Positions 24,765-35,700 of a DNA stretch of 39,236 nt are shown here, piece by piece (position 1 is the first letter of the stretch; every line of letters begins with the position of its first letter). The DNA comes from Folioceros fuciformis. Its lineage: Eukaryota > Anthocerotophyta > Anthocerotopsida > Anthocerotales. The stretch is from contig JBNGIO010006380.1 of the NCBI GenBank assembly GCA_049999805.1, forward strand, positions 413,578 to 452,813, in the 5' to 3' direction. Below the pieces are notes generated by a model. That model searched no databases. It had not been told where the DNA came from and worked only from the letters and a program-made list of their open reading frames with translations. The position numbers and the translations under genes were made by a program.

Positions 24765-26401
24765 TTATGAAAGAGAATTTCCAACGTTCCGCTCGCATCC
24801 AGGGCAATTGTGCAGGCTCTCATGGATATAGATATCACAGTCGAAGCAAAAATGCTGGCCACAACGTGGACACGAGAGCCTGACTCCCTCGCTTCCACCA
24901 CCTGAAACCATACATAACAGGCCCTCAATCATCATCCACCTGGTAGATCAGGCAGGCAACGAGGGAAGGAAAAGTTTAAGCTTACTCCCTACCAGGAAGA
25001 GGGAGATCCTGCTGGCATCCGAAACACATCCTCGACGGTTGCTGGTTGCCGTTCAAGACCTTGGTTAGGAGTGCAACCTCTTCAAAAGGAGGCACTGCAA
25101 AGAGGTGGTGGTATGACCTGGCTAAATGCGGAGCCGACACGAGCGTCAGGCCACAAACATTGCATTCAGTCGGCAGGTCACAAATCCGTGCCCTGCAGCG
25201 GGGGCAAGTGTAGCCCCCTCCCACCTTCACTTCCCGATGGCAGGCACAGATGGCCACCACGCCTTCCGTTGCTTTCTGCGGAAAGCCCATTCGCACCAGA
25301 CTGGCTACCGACGACTTGGCCAAAGCCGGAGGAGGGGGTGCATGCTCTAGAACCAGCTCACGCATATGCGACTGCAGCACCTCATCCAATTGTCCCAATC
25401 ATCCATCCACCCAGTTGAAAAGGAAAAAGAGCGAAAGTTCGAACCTTGTTGAGAGGTGCCGAGGAGGAAACGACAACAGGGTGGAAATTTGGAAAAACCC
25501 TACCTCGGTAGTGGCCACCGAGTACGTTCCACCAGTGCGCTCGCACAGCAGCTTGCACACGAAGATCTCGGCAGCCAGACCGACCACGGAGCAACGGATG
25601 TTGGCTTCATGGCACTTCTTGATGGAGTCCATGATGTCCCCGGGGTCGCATGTGTTGAGCGCAGAGAAGAGAAGCAGCACTTCCCGGTGGCCATAGGTGG
25701 GGATATCACACAAGAACCCTCGAGCGCAATCCAGCGCGTTTTGGATGGACGCCTCTCCCACGCACTCCATGTTCGAGCGAAGACACCTGATATGCGACTC
25801 CGGGCTGCCGCTCAGATCCGTGAGCCGTTGCGCCACACCGTCCCTTATCACAATCAACCCCAGGTGGCTCAGCGGATTCTGATCGAAGAACTCTCGAATA
25901 AACAACTCCACGCAGTTCACGGCCAGTGCCATGCGGCTGGGCCGGAAGTCCGTCTCCGCTGCTGCCTAGTCACATAAGCACAAGCATGAGAGGAGCGTGA
26001 ATTTATCATCGACATGCCGCAGGCCTCACACTTGTGCCTCCTACCCGAGAGAAATCCACTACCACGTAGAGGTAGCGAATGATCCCGCGCTGTACGTGGG
26101 GCACAGCGATGGAGTGAAGACGCCGCCGCTGCTCCCGCTGCTGCTCTACAATGTCCACCGGCCGCAGCCTGCCGTGCTCGTCCTCCTGCAGCGTCTCCCA
26201 TGATCTCTCATCCGCATAAGCTCTCTCCCAGGCCTCCATCGTTTCTACTGCATCTTCGTCCACCTCCATGTCCTCCCCGTCTTCCTCCGGTTTCCGCCCC
26301 GCGACCTCCATCGCCACTCCCTCCACTCCCCCCCTCCTCCTCACTCTCGCCCAGCTTTCTTGACGGTCGGCGGAAACAACATCAACCGTTTGTATGTCCA
26401 T
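24765..26401 (-). CDS. GTF2H2: TFIIH core subunit p44 (SSL1/GTF2H2), four exons
   Basis: p44 is a core TFIIH subunit that contacts and stimulates the XPD helicase, acting in transcription initiation and nucleotide excision repair. Minus-strand exons 26401-26045, 25965-25504, 25371-24993 and 24901-24765 give 444 residues (Arabidopsis about 421). After an acidic N-terminus with AWERAYADERSWETLQEDE comes the von Willebrand A domain: IRYLYVVVDFSR spliced to AAAETDFRPSRM, then FFDQNPLSHLG, GHREVLLLFSALNTCDPGDI, SVVGLAAE and TGGTYSV. EHAPPPPA and MGFPQ follow, then a four-Cys zinc site (CPRC ... CNVC, about 329-346) and LVSAPHLARSYHHLF. Exon 4 completes the C-terminal RING-like zinc domain: SCPRC, FCFDCDIYIHESLHNCPGC. 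The start is the first ATG after in-frame stops; a later Met before EVAGRKPEED is also possible. Introns are 79, 132 and 91 nt. It converges with XAP5. Confidence 0.95.
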
Positions 26402-27239
26402 GTCCTTTTAATCCTATGCAGTCTACTGTAACGATGTTCAACATACGTACAGGGGAACAACTCCACAACATGTATATACATACATGCCTCACCATGTTCA
26501 CTCATGCAAACTACCGAGGAGGTCATAGATTTGCTAGTTTCTATGTCAGTTAATAAATAGAGAAATCCATGTAAGGAAGCATGGAAAGAGGCTGCAGAAA
26601 AATGGTACAAGCAAGGAAGCCAAGCAAGCTTGCGATCCCCTCTATTGACATTATTCTCAAGACAGTAAGTCGACAGACATCAAGAGAAGACTTGCAAGTT
26701 GTTCTCCATGCCTAGTGGACTAAATGCCCCTCTATTGACATTATTCTCAAGACGGCAAGTCGACAGACATCAAGAGAAGACTTGCAAGTTGTTCTCCATA
26801 TCTAGTGGACTAAATGCCACCCCTTCACCTGAAGATGACTTTGGGCTAGAGATAGCCTCTTTCATGCAGCAGGTATTGGTTTGTGCTACGTTTCAGAGTC
26901 AACAGGCGAGGGAGGTAGGAGGTTGAGTTGGTTGTAAAGTCAAGGTTGGCCACAGCGACGAAGCAGTTGGGGTGGAATGGAGAAGCTGTCCCTGATTTCA
27001 CCGAGTTTCCTTCATCACCATGGTGTTTGCCTACTGGCCTTCATCACATTGGTAATGGTGTACTCGTCTTCATCACCTCCATGTTCCCTAAGTCCTCCGC
27101 CTTCACTTTCTGCAACTTCATCAATTACTCCTCAACTGTCTTATCCAGCTCTCACTCAAATGCTTCAGGCTTCCAACCCTTTAGCTTCAGCGTCGCGTTT
27201 ACATTGTTATTAATGCACATCTACTGCCTAGGTTAGGGC
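26402..27239. other. Upstream flank of p44 and repeat-bearing spacer
   Basis: The p44 promoter should lie just above 26402 on the minus strand; no core element could be fixed. The rest holds the 89-bp duplication listed separately and short frames without family similarity. Confidence 0.4.
26637..26818. repeat. 89-bp tandem duplication
   Basis: The unit starting CCCCTCTATTGACATTATTC occurs at 26637 and again at 26726, with only a few differences between copies (for example CAGTAAG versus CGGCAAG). This is a recent direct duplication. Confidence 0.9.
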
Positions 27240-27364
27240 ACGTTCAGTCTACAAACTAGATATCAAAAGTCGAACTTAAGCAAACGGTTATACCGTTTCA
27301 CCTCTGTACTTAATGATCACGTTTCAATGCAAATCTAATCTTGACAATTACATGGTATCAGAGC
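27240..27364 (+). mobile_element. LTR retrotransposon relic: LTR end and tRNA-iMet primer-binding site
   Basis: TGGTATCAGAGC at 27353-27364 is the classic primer-binding site complementary to the 3' end of plant initiator tRNA-Met, used by Copia elements. It directly follows TTACA, as an LTR end should. The left end of the LTR is not evident. The downstream 600 bases show no gag or pol, so only a fragment remains. Confidence 0.65.
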
Positions 27365-28434
27365 AGGATCCATGTCGTGTGATAATCAATTTCATCCATA
27401 CATCGATCCATCCACACCATAATCCCCCACTAATTGCGACCTAATGCCAGGTGATTAGAGACAAAGACTCCTCACAAAAAAGGCAGAAAAACAAGCCAAA
27501 TACCTTGAATGGCAAAGGTTCAACAGAGAGATTCGATACCTCAAAGAGGCATAGGAAAACCTCTTGCATTATGGTTGGTTCAGGACTTGCGGTGTCCTAC
27601 TTTTAATTGGCAAAGAAATTTTTCTTAGAGGTCACCTAGAACCTAATGATTATGACTTCTCATACATCCAGGTAGAATACCTCTTCCGTCAACAATGAAA
27701 AGGGAGTTTACCACATGTCTAGACATCATCACTCCCATCTCACTCACAGATGTCAAGGAGCAAGTAATCTCTCACCTCAGTTCTCTATGTAGACAGCACA
27801 ACCTCTTCAAGCTCCCATCTACAAAGGAAATCCAAGAAACACAAACCTCAATAATACAGAAAATCAACACTCTAGACGAACCACATTCCCACATCAAATT
27901 CCCTCAACAAACTTATAGAGTTGTCCTCATCATGCAATTAGATGTATCCAGTATAATTAGAAACACTGTCTTCAGCGTTTAGAATGCCACAAACACAATG
28001 TCCTCCCACACCAGCCTGTCCAAAGTAATATGATTGTGGATCGCGAGGGGCACGAGTCGGTGATAGTTCGTCGGTGCTGGAATGCACGCAAAGAAGGAAG
28101 GGAAAAAGAAAAACGGTTATTAGATCACGGGGAGTCCAAAAATGTATGCTAAGTCAGTGTAGGTGGTTATAACTGTTCATAAAACCACTAACACTTAGTC
28201 AACCTAACCTTAGGTGACTAAACTGTTTCATTACTCCCTCTTGGTTGCAATGAACAGATTTAAAAGTATATGTGAAAACGTAACCCCTCGAATGAGTTTA
28301 TGTATAGACAGAACTCTAGCAAAAAACTTGAGTAGGATACGGGCTAAGTTGTTACGCCCGCATCCTGTGTTCTCCAGACACGCGCAAGCTCAGTCCTTGT
28401 CCTGATCCAGCTCACATCTCACGCTCCCTCTTTC
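27365..28434. other. AT-rich spacer, possible element remnant
   Basis: It follows the PBS and may be untranslated or gag-side DNA of the same element. A 95-codon frame at 27695-27982 has no similarity I know. A stem-loop at 28335-28365 pairs GGATACGGGC with GCCCGCATCC (one mismatch, 11-base loop). Confidence 0.35.
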
Positions 28435-28437
28435 TTT

Positions 28438-28445
28438 GTATAAAA
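28438..28445 (+). promoter_or_regulatory. TATA box of the small two-exon gene
   Basis: GTATAAAA lies 51-58 bases before the first ATG of the candidate gene at 28496, a normal TATA spacing for a start site near 28470. Confidence 0.45.
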
Positions 28446-28495
28446 CCTTAGGGCTCCCTACTACATTTCAGTACTGTGACCTCTAAGCTGCGCTG

Positions 28496-28868
28496 TTGAG
28501 GTGTAAGTGCTACTGTCTGCTGATGGAGCCTCCCACAGAGCATGTCCTCAGAGGTGTGGAGTGTCTCCATTGTGGCAGGGAATGGATTCCTGGTTCAAGT
28601 GCTGAAGTTCTCTTCGCTTACGATAAAGGGAAAAAGAGAAGATGCAACAACCCTGACAATGAAGGACAAGCGCCTGTATGTACGTGACTTCTTCGTCCAC
28701 CCTGCCCTAATGTGCCCTGCTGTCTTCTAATGCATGCTTTCAACCACTACTAATACTCACCTTGCTTAAACACCTGCAGCTCTCCTAGATAAACTGAAGG
28801 AGACAGATCAGTTGCTACAATGTCTACAGGAGAAGATTAGAGACAAGGGATACCACATCGATCTATAA
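28496..28868 (+). CDS. Candidate small two-exon gene of unknown function
   Basis: I do not recognise this protein. Exons 28496-28679 and 28780-28868 join in frame to 90 codons through a donor GTACGT and an acceptor CACCTGCAG; the 100-nt intron matches the size of introns in the other genes. A donor GTATGT four bases earlier exists but breaks the frame. The product has C-L-H-C and G-R-E-W near its N-terminus, a further Cys in RRCNNP, and a charged C-terminal helix (LLDKLKETDQLLQCLQEKI) that could form a coiled coil. A TATA box sits upstream. The stop is 23 bases from the end of the truncated Copia coding region, so the gene may be cut short by that element or may be part of a transposon. A second Met at 28523 is an alternative start. 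Confidence 0.4.
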
Positions 28869-31800
28869 GCATGCAGAGAAGACTAGTAGGCTAGTGGGCA
28901 GTTCCAAGCTTAAGTGTAGGAGAGATTTGGCTAAGTCCTGCTGCAGTTACATGCTTAGTGTGCAGCAATTTTGGCAATGACTTAGTCAAAACATCAGCTA
29001 CATTATCCCCAGTAGGCACAAAGCGAACATCAACCTCACCTGTGTCATAAGCTTGCTTGATGAAATGGTGAGTGATCTCAATGTGTTTGGAACGGGCGTG
29101 AAAGACTGGATTCCTTGTAAGCGCTATAGCCAACTGATTGTCGCACCATAACCGTGTGGCACCTGCTGGTAATTGCTGAAGGCCTTGAAGGAAAGAACGA
29201 ATCCAAATGGCCTCACGGGCAGCCTGATATAGGGCTCCGTACTCAGCTTCAGTAGATGATAAGCAGATGGTCATAAGCTTCTTACTCGACCAGGATACCA
29301 TTGCACCTCCCAAAATATTGCAATAAGCTGCTATGCTTCGTCGTGAATCTGGGTCTCCTGCCCAATCAGCGTCGCAGTAGCTAACAAAGCTCCAGTCCAG
29401 CAGATTGCTTAGTATACTTCAAACCCAGTTGGGGTGTGCCCTTAAGATATCGGAATATCCTCTTTACAACTGACCAATGCACTTCACCCAGATTCTCTAA
29501 AAACTGTGAAACGTTGCTAACTGCCCTTGAAATATCTAGCCTGGTCCAAGCTGTTAAATACAAAAGGCTTCCTACTGCATGTCTGTAGGGACGAGTAGCC
29601 ATCAGATCCTTCTCCTCCTGAGTAGTAGGGAAGTCCTCTTTGAACAACTTCTCACTGGTGGACATGGATGTTGAAACAAGACGGACCTCTCCCATGTTGA
29701 AACGCTGCAATAGCTGTGTCACAAAATGCTCCTGATGCAGCTCAACAATGTGTTTGTCCTCCGAAAACTGAAACTGAACACCCAGGGAAAAACTAAGCTG
29801 TCACAGATCAGTCATGTCAAAACGTGAAAGGAGGGCACTCTTAGCCCTAGCCATCAAAACAAGAGAATTGCTGAAGAGAAAATTGTCGTCCACATAAACC
29901 AATATAATAAGGAAGTTGTCTTTGTCCCAAAGTATGTACACAGTGTTGTCAGCATCCAAACAAGTAAATCCTAGCTCAATCAATAATGCAGGAAACGTCT
30001 AATTCCAAGCTCAACTGGATTGTTTGAGACCATATAACGTTTTAAGTAATAAGCATACCTTCTCCTCATCAATGACAAATCCTTCGGGTTGCAACATATA
30101 AATTTCCTCTTCTAAAGTACCATGAAGGAACGCAGTTTTTACATCAAGTTGGTGAACATGCAAACCATAATGAGTAGCAAGAGATAACAATATCCTAACA
30201 GAAGTGGATTTAACCACAGGAGCAAACGTCTCAATATAATCTAAGCCAGCAACCTGACTGTAACCCTTTGCCACGAGTCTGGATTTGTAGCGACCAACAC
30301 TTCCATCTGTGTTGAGTTTCTTCTTAAAAACCCACTTGCAGGAAACTGGCTTCCGACCTTCTGGCAAGTCAACCAACTTCCAAGTGCCATTAGTTATGAG
30401 TGAGTCGTATTCAAACTGAATGGACTCCTTCCACAATTCTTCCTCTGGACCAGTGATGGCTTCTAGGTAGGTCAAAAGTTCATGAGTATTGAAGTTGGGT
30501 TTAGAAGGTGTGGAAGCTATGCCTGCTACAAAAGGGGGTTCTTTCCATTCATGTCTAGGAGGACGATGACGAGAAGACCTACGAAGGATTGGTGAAGATG
30601 GCTGGTCATTGACAGAGGTAGAAGAAGCAGGCCCAACTACAGTAGGAGGTAAATCTACCAAAAAATCGACTGGAGGGTCTACTGCTTCAGATTCAACAAC
30701 AGTCACAGGATCAACAAGAGAACTAGAAGGACAGGGTACAAGAGGCTCATCTGAATTGTGGGTGACATGAGTGTGATTGCTGCTGTTGGAAGGTGACTGT
30801 ATGTGTTGCCCCCGTGAAGCTAAAGTAGTGGGGCCTACAGTGAAATCATCAAAATCAAAGATAGCAATATTTGTATCCTTGTCAGTGACGAAATCGAGCT
30901 CAACATCAACACTGTGTATGGTGGCAGGGGGGAAGACAGAAGAGGGGGAAAGCAAGCTATCATGACGTCGTAACAAGGCATGCTCATGAAAATGACACTA
31001 CGAGAATAGGAAAGCTGACGGGTACTCGGGTCAAAGAGCTTGTAACCCTTCACATCTTTTGCATAACCCACAAATATACGTCAAACTGCCTTGGGATCCA
31101 GTTTAGTGCGCAGTTGAGAGGGAACCAAGGCATATGCAGGACTGCCAAAAATCCGCAAATAAGTGATACGGGGTTTCTTGCCTGTCCACCTTTCGTAAGG
31201 TGTGATGAGACCAAGTTCCTTAGTGGGAAGCCGATTCTGTACACAGTTGGCGGCCACTAATGCCTCTGCCCAGTATCCACGAGTCAAACCAGCAAAAGAT
31301 AAGCTAGAAAGAGCAGCTTCCTGGAGTGTCCTATTCTTGCGTTCAGCGAAGGAATTCTGATCAAGGGTATAAAGAACCGTGAATTGATGAATAACTCCCT
31401 TTGTTGAGCAAAAATCGGAGAAGGCATGACTGGTGTACTCCCCTCCATTGTCAGATCGAAATATCTTAAGCATGCACCTTGTCTGTCGTTGTGCCATGGC
31501 CACATAGTCTTGAAAATAGGCGAAGGTGTCACTCTTGCTATGCAGCACATAAACTGAACAATAACGACTCCATTCATCGATGAAGGTAAGAAAATAAAGG
31601 GCACCTCCAAAAGACGCTGTGGACATTGGACCACATAGATCACTGTGGACTGTGTGTAAAAAAGAAGTGGCTCGTGACAGGTTTCGATCTCGGAAGGGCT
31701 GGGAAATAGCTTTGCTAACCTGGCAGGAGTCACAAAAGGCTTGCCTATCAAAGGGGAAAGACAATTGATCATGAAAAACAGTATTGTTGACCAAGGTGGA

Positions 31801-32270
31801 AAGCCTCTGGAAATTGACATGGCCTAGGCGATAGTGCCATAGTTGCATTGGAGATAAAGAAGGAGATTGACTAATATGGACAGTGGGCTGGTGTGGTACA
31901 GTTCTAACGTTTAAAAGGTACAGGTCATTAAAGGGAGTGCCTGAAAAAATGTCATCCCAACCAGGTATACGAGATATTGAGCAACCTGTGTGATCAAAGC
32001 AGATACGACAAGAGTGCTCTTCTGCTAACTTCATGATCGACATAAGATTCTTGGTCATGGCTGGGACATGAAGCATGCCTGACAAGGTCATGACCTCAAA
32101 ATTAGGCAACTCGATGGTAACTGAACCCGAACCTTTGATGGCCAGACCACTGTCGTCCCCTAGCAAAACAAATTGCAGACTGTCAAGAGTAGAGGCAAAG
32201 TTGCTAAAAGCTCTCCTATCATAGCAAATGTGATTTGTGGCATCAGAGTCCAAAAAACACATATCAACCA
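28869..32270 (-). mobile_element. Truncated Copia retrotransposon (element 1)
   Basis: Minus-strand Copia order protease, integrase, reverse transcriptase, RNase H is present, but gag, both LTRs and the primer site are missing. On the 5' side the element stops exactly at the LTR end of element 2 (32271), seven bases above the protease coding start. On the 3' side the coding region ends at 28891 with no LTR behind it. Confidence 0.85.
28891..32262 (-). pseudogene. Copia pol polyprotein remnant of element 1
   Basis: From the 5' side: protease with LDSDATNHIC (Asp in the third place of the usual DSGAT), gag-pre-integrase LWHYRLGHVNF, an integrase core with HSDLCGPM, RSDNGGEY and a later Glu (FAERKN), a GYAKDVKGYK region, reverse transcriptase with WKLVDLPEG, KTAFLHG and the intact YVDD, then RNase H with STEAEYGAL and ADVLTKSLPK. 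Stops occur at 31081, 30011, 29999 and 29801, with frameshifts near 30990 and 29390. It cannot make a full polyprotein. Confidence 0.9.
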
Positions 32271-32475
32271 GTTAGAATTGCATGCGGAAGCGTCTTAAAC
32301 AAAGATGCTATATTAACAAAAGTTAAAATTAGTGTGTTCATAGGTAGGCTTTTATAGGTGGTCTCCCAAGGGATGTGTCCTTTCGCTAGCCTGGCTAACT
32401 ACCTATATTAACTGCTAGGTCTAGTTGACTAACCATATTAGTACAGAACCAATGTGGTCTGCTATTATTTCTAAC
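32271..32475 (-). repeat. 3' LTR of Copia element 2
   Basis: On the minus strand this 205-bp unit starts GTTAGAAATAATAG and ends GCAATTCTAAC, so its ends are inverted copies (GTTAGAA/TTCTAAC). It has a TATA box TATAAAAG (32349-32356) and is preceded by a polypurine tract. It is short for an LTR, but the structure fits. No second copy was found in the window. Confidence 0.65.
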
Positions 32476-32485
32476 TCTCCCTCTC
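32476..32485 (-). other. Polypurine tract of Copia element 2
   Basis: GAGAGGGAGA directly upstream of the LTR on the minus strand, the usual site of plus-strand DNA priming. Confidence 0.6.
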
Positions 32486-32719
32486 AGACATGTTGCAGTT
32501 CTGAGAGCTCCAAACTAAGAAAAGGAGATCACAACTAAAAATAACTGTCACTGAAGGCTACCATCTTCGACTCGGCTGTCACATCTTCCAGTCGCACCTG
32601 CTGACGCTGAGTCCGTCGTCGACAGCGACTCACGCAGTAGAGCACCTGTCATGACCAGAGCAGAAGCAAGTCCTCTAGTTAAGTTATCTTCGTAGATGAT
32701 GGAACAACCGCGGAAAGCC

Positions 32720-35700
32720 TCACCAAATGAGTGATTTGTGTAGCGTCACATAGCTACTACAATCTACAAGTCCTAGCCCTTCTCTGTGGAAACAGTGTTT
32801 CAACTTGGGCAAAGACTTCGTTAGAACATCAGCCGTATTATCATCTGTTGACACATACTTTATCTTCACTAAGCCCCTCTCAGCAGCATCTCTAACATAA
32901 TGATGTTGAATCTCGATGTGCTTAGTACGGGCGTGAAACACAGGGTTGGAAACCAGGGCGATGGCTGACATATTATCACAGTTAATAAGCATAGGTCCTA
33001 CTTGTTGCATACCCAAGTCTTCGCATAACTTCCTTTCCCACTCTGCCTCCTTAGTGGCTTCTGTGAGAGCTTTGTACTCCGATTCTGTGGAGGACAAAGA
33101 TATAGAGGCTTGTTTCCTACAAGACCAATTCACAATAGTGGAGCCGACAAGGAAGCAATAAGCAGAAAGACTCTTTCGCGTATCTGCATCGGAAGCCCAA
33201 TCTGCATTGACATAGCAAGTCAATTGTAGACTCCTTTTGCCACTGGGCTTGTAGCAGAGACCATAGTTAGGAGTACCCTTGAGGTACCGCATAATTCTTT
33301 TAAGTGCTACCCAGTGATCCCTTCCTGGGTTCTCAGAGAATTGCGCAATTGCATTAACAGTATTAGATATGTCTGGTCTTGTCTAATTGCTTAGAAACAT
33401 GAGGGTGCCAACCGCCATACGATAAGGCACACTCTCCATTTCCTTTTTCTCTTCATTAGATTGTGGACAAGAAGACGAGGAGAGCTTAACACCAACAGCA
33501 CCTCGAGTGAAAGCTGCTCGTGCATTCTCCAAGTTGAACCTCTTGAGCATCCTGGCTACATATCGACCTTGATGAAGGTAGATTGCTCCAGTGGACCTGT
33601 CTTTGTGTACGTGCATTCCAAGGATGTATTTAACTTGACCCAAATCTTTCATTTCAAACTCCTTGCTGAGATTAGCCTTGATCTGGTTAACCAGCTCCAC
33701 ATTATTACCGGGGATAACTAAGTCATCCACGTATAACGCTATAAAAACAAGTGAGCTGTCCTTTTGTAGCACATACAGGTTAGTATCTGCTTCGCTTTGC
33801 ATGAAGCCAATTTTTTTAAGATAAGAGTCAATTCTCTTGTACCACAGTCGAGGACTTTGTTTGAGCCCATAAATAGAACGAAGGAGTTTACACACCTTTT
33901 GTGGGAATCTGTTATCCTGATAATCCTCAGGTTGATCCATGTAGATCTCTTCTTCCAAGTGACCATAGAGGAAGGCTGTACAAACGTCCAGGTGATAGAT
34001 GTCCAAGTTAAGTTCTGCACATAAAGCAAGGAGCATCCTTATCGAAGCTGCTTTGACGACAGGTGAGTAGACTTGATCGCCTTGATAGTCGACTCCTTCT
34101 TTCTGACTATAGCCCTTGGCCACTAGCCTCGCTTTATAACGTATGCAGGGCTCAACCTCTTGAAACTTTGTTTTGAGTACCTACTTGCACTTGACAGTTG
34201 TCCTTCCTAGGGGTAGATCCACTAATGCCCAAGTGTTATTCTTGACTAAAGAGTTAAACTCATCGTCAACAGCCAGTTTCCACTTGTTAGCCTCGGGTCT
34301 CGCATATGCTTCTTGAAGTGTGAGAGGATCTCCCTCTGAAACAACAGAACTCATAGCAAAAGAATAGGCTGCTGGATCAAAATCAGTATAGCCAGCTTGA
34401 TTGAACTCCAAGTCAAATGGCTTCTCATGCTAGAGGTGTCTTGGGAGTCGCTGGCGAGTAGGGTACCCACGCTCAGGAACAACGACTTCAGGTCTTGGGG
34501 GTGATGGTGTAGGTAGAGGAATATCTGGAGCCGCACCAACATGTATGTCCCCCAAATCCAAAGGCATCTGCCCTTGTGCATCATCCATGGGCCAATCATC
34601 TTCCCCCTCTCGAGCAGGACTCGGAGGAACCGGAACTGCTTGAGGTAAAGGAGCCATGGTGGGGACAGCACCATCAGGAAAAGACGAAGGGCTTAAATCA
34701 AAGTGAACAGAAAGGCCATCAGTAGAGCGGGGACTGGTGGAGAAGTAAGCAAGAGCACCATCCTCATCCAAAAGCGGACCAGAGGATAGAATGCTAGCCT
34801 CATTGAAAGTGACAATCCGAGAATAAATAGGAGTCCGAGTAGCCACGTCAAGCAGCTTGTACGCCTTGCAATCCTCACCATAACCCACAAACACCAACTT
34901 CCGTGCTCGGGAAGAAAGCTTATCACGGAGTGGGGAGGGAACATAGGCATAAGCAGGAGAGCCAAAGACGCGCAAATGGGTAATCAAAGGCTTGTACCCA
35001 TGCCAGCACTCAAAGGGAGTACGGCCCACCACGGACTTAGTAAGTAACCTGTTCTTGATGTAGGCGGCCGTAGAGACTGCCTCCGCCCAAAAAGACTTAG
35101 GCAAGTGAGTCAGGGCTAACATAGCCCACGCCATGGCCATAAGGTCGCCATTGGTCTTCTCAGCAACGCCATTCTGAGCAGAAGTGTAGGGAATAGTGAA
35201 TTGTCTCAAGATCCCTCGCTCCTCACAATAGGCTTTGAACTAATGGTTGTTGAGTGCTCCCGCATTGTCGGATCTAATGCACCGCAGCTTGCAACCAGTG
35301 TGCAACTCGGCCATAGAAACAAAAGGTGAGAACACAGCAAAGGAGTCACTCTTGAGACGAAGGGGATACGCAAATGAGTAGCGGGAATAATCGTCCACTA
35401 TCGTCATAAAATGGCGTGCTCCACCTAAAGAAGTAACAGGGAGAGGTCCATACAAGTCTACGTGAACTATCTCCAAAGGTTGAGCAGCCCTATGAGCAGG
35501 AAGACTAGAGTAGGGAGAGCTCCGCCGCCTGGCGAGCACACACACTTCACAAAGAGGTGGTGTCTTAGCCAAGGAGGGCAACTTATCTCGATATAAGTCC
35601 TGCTGTGTCATGGCAAGGAGCTTGGCATGATTGAGGTGCCCAAGTTGATAGTGCCAGAGTTGAGCATTCCCTGATGGAGGAAGCCCTGGTGGTGAGTCAA

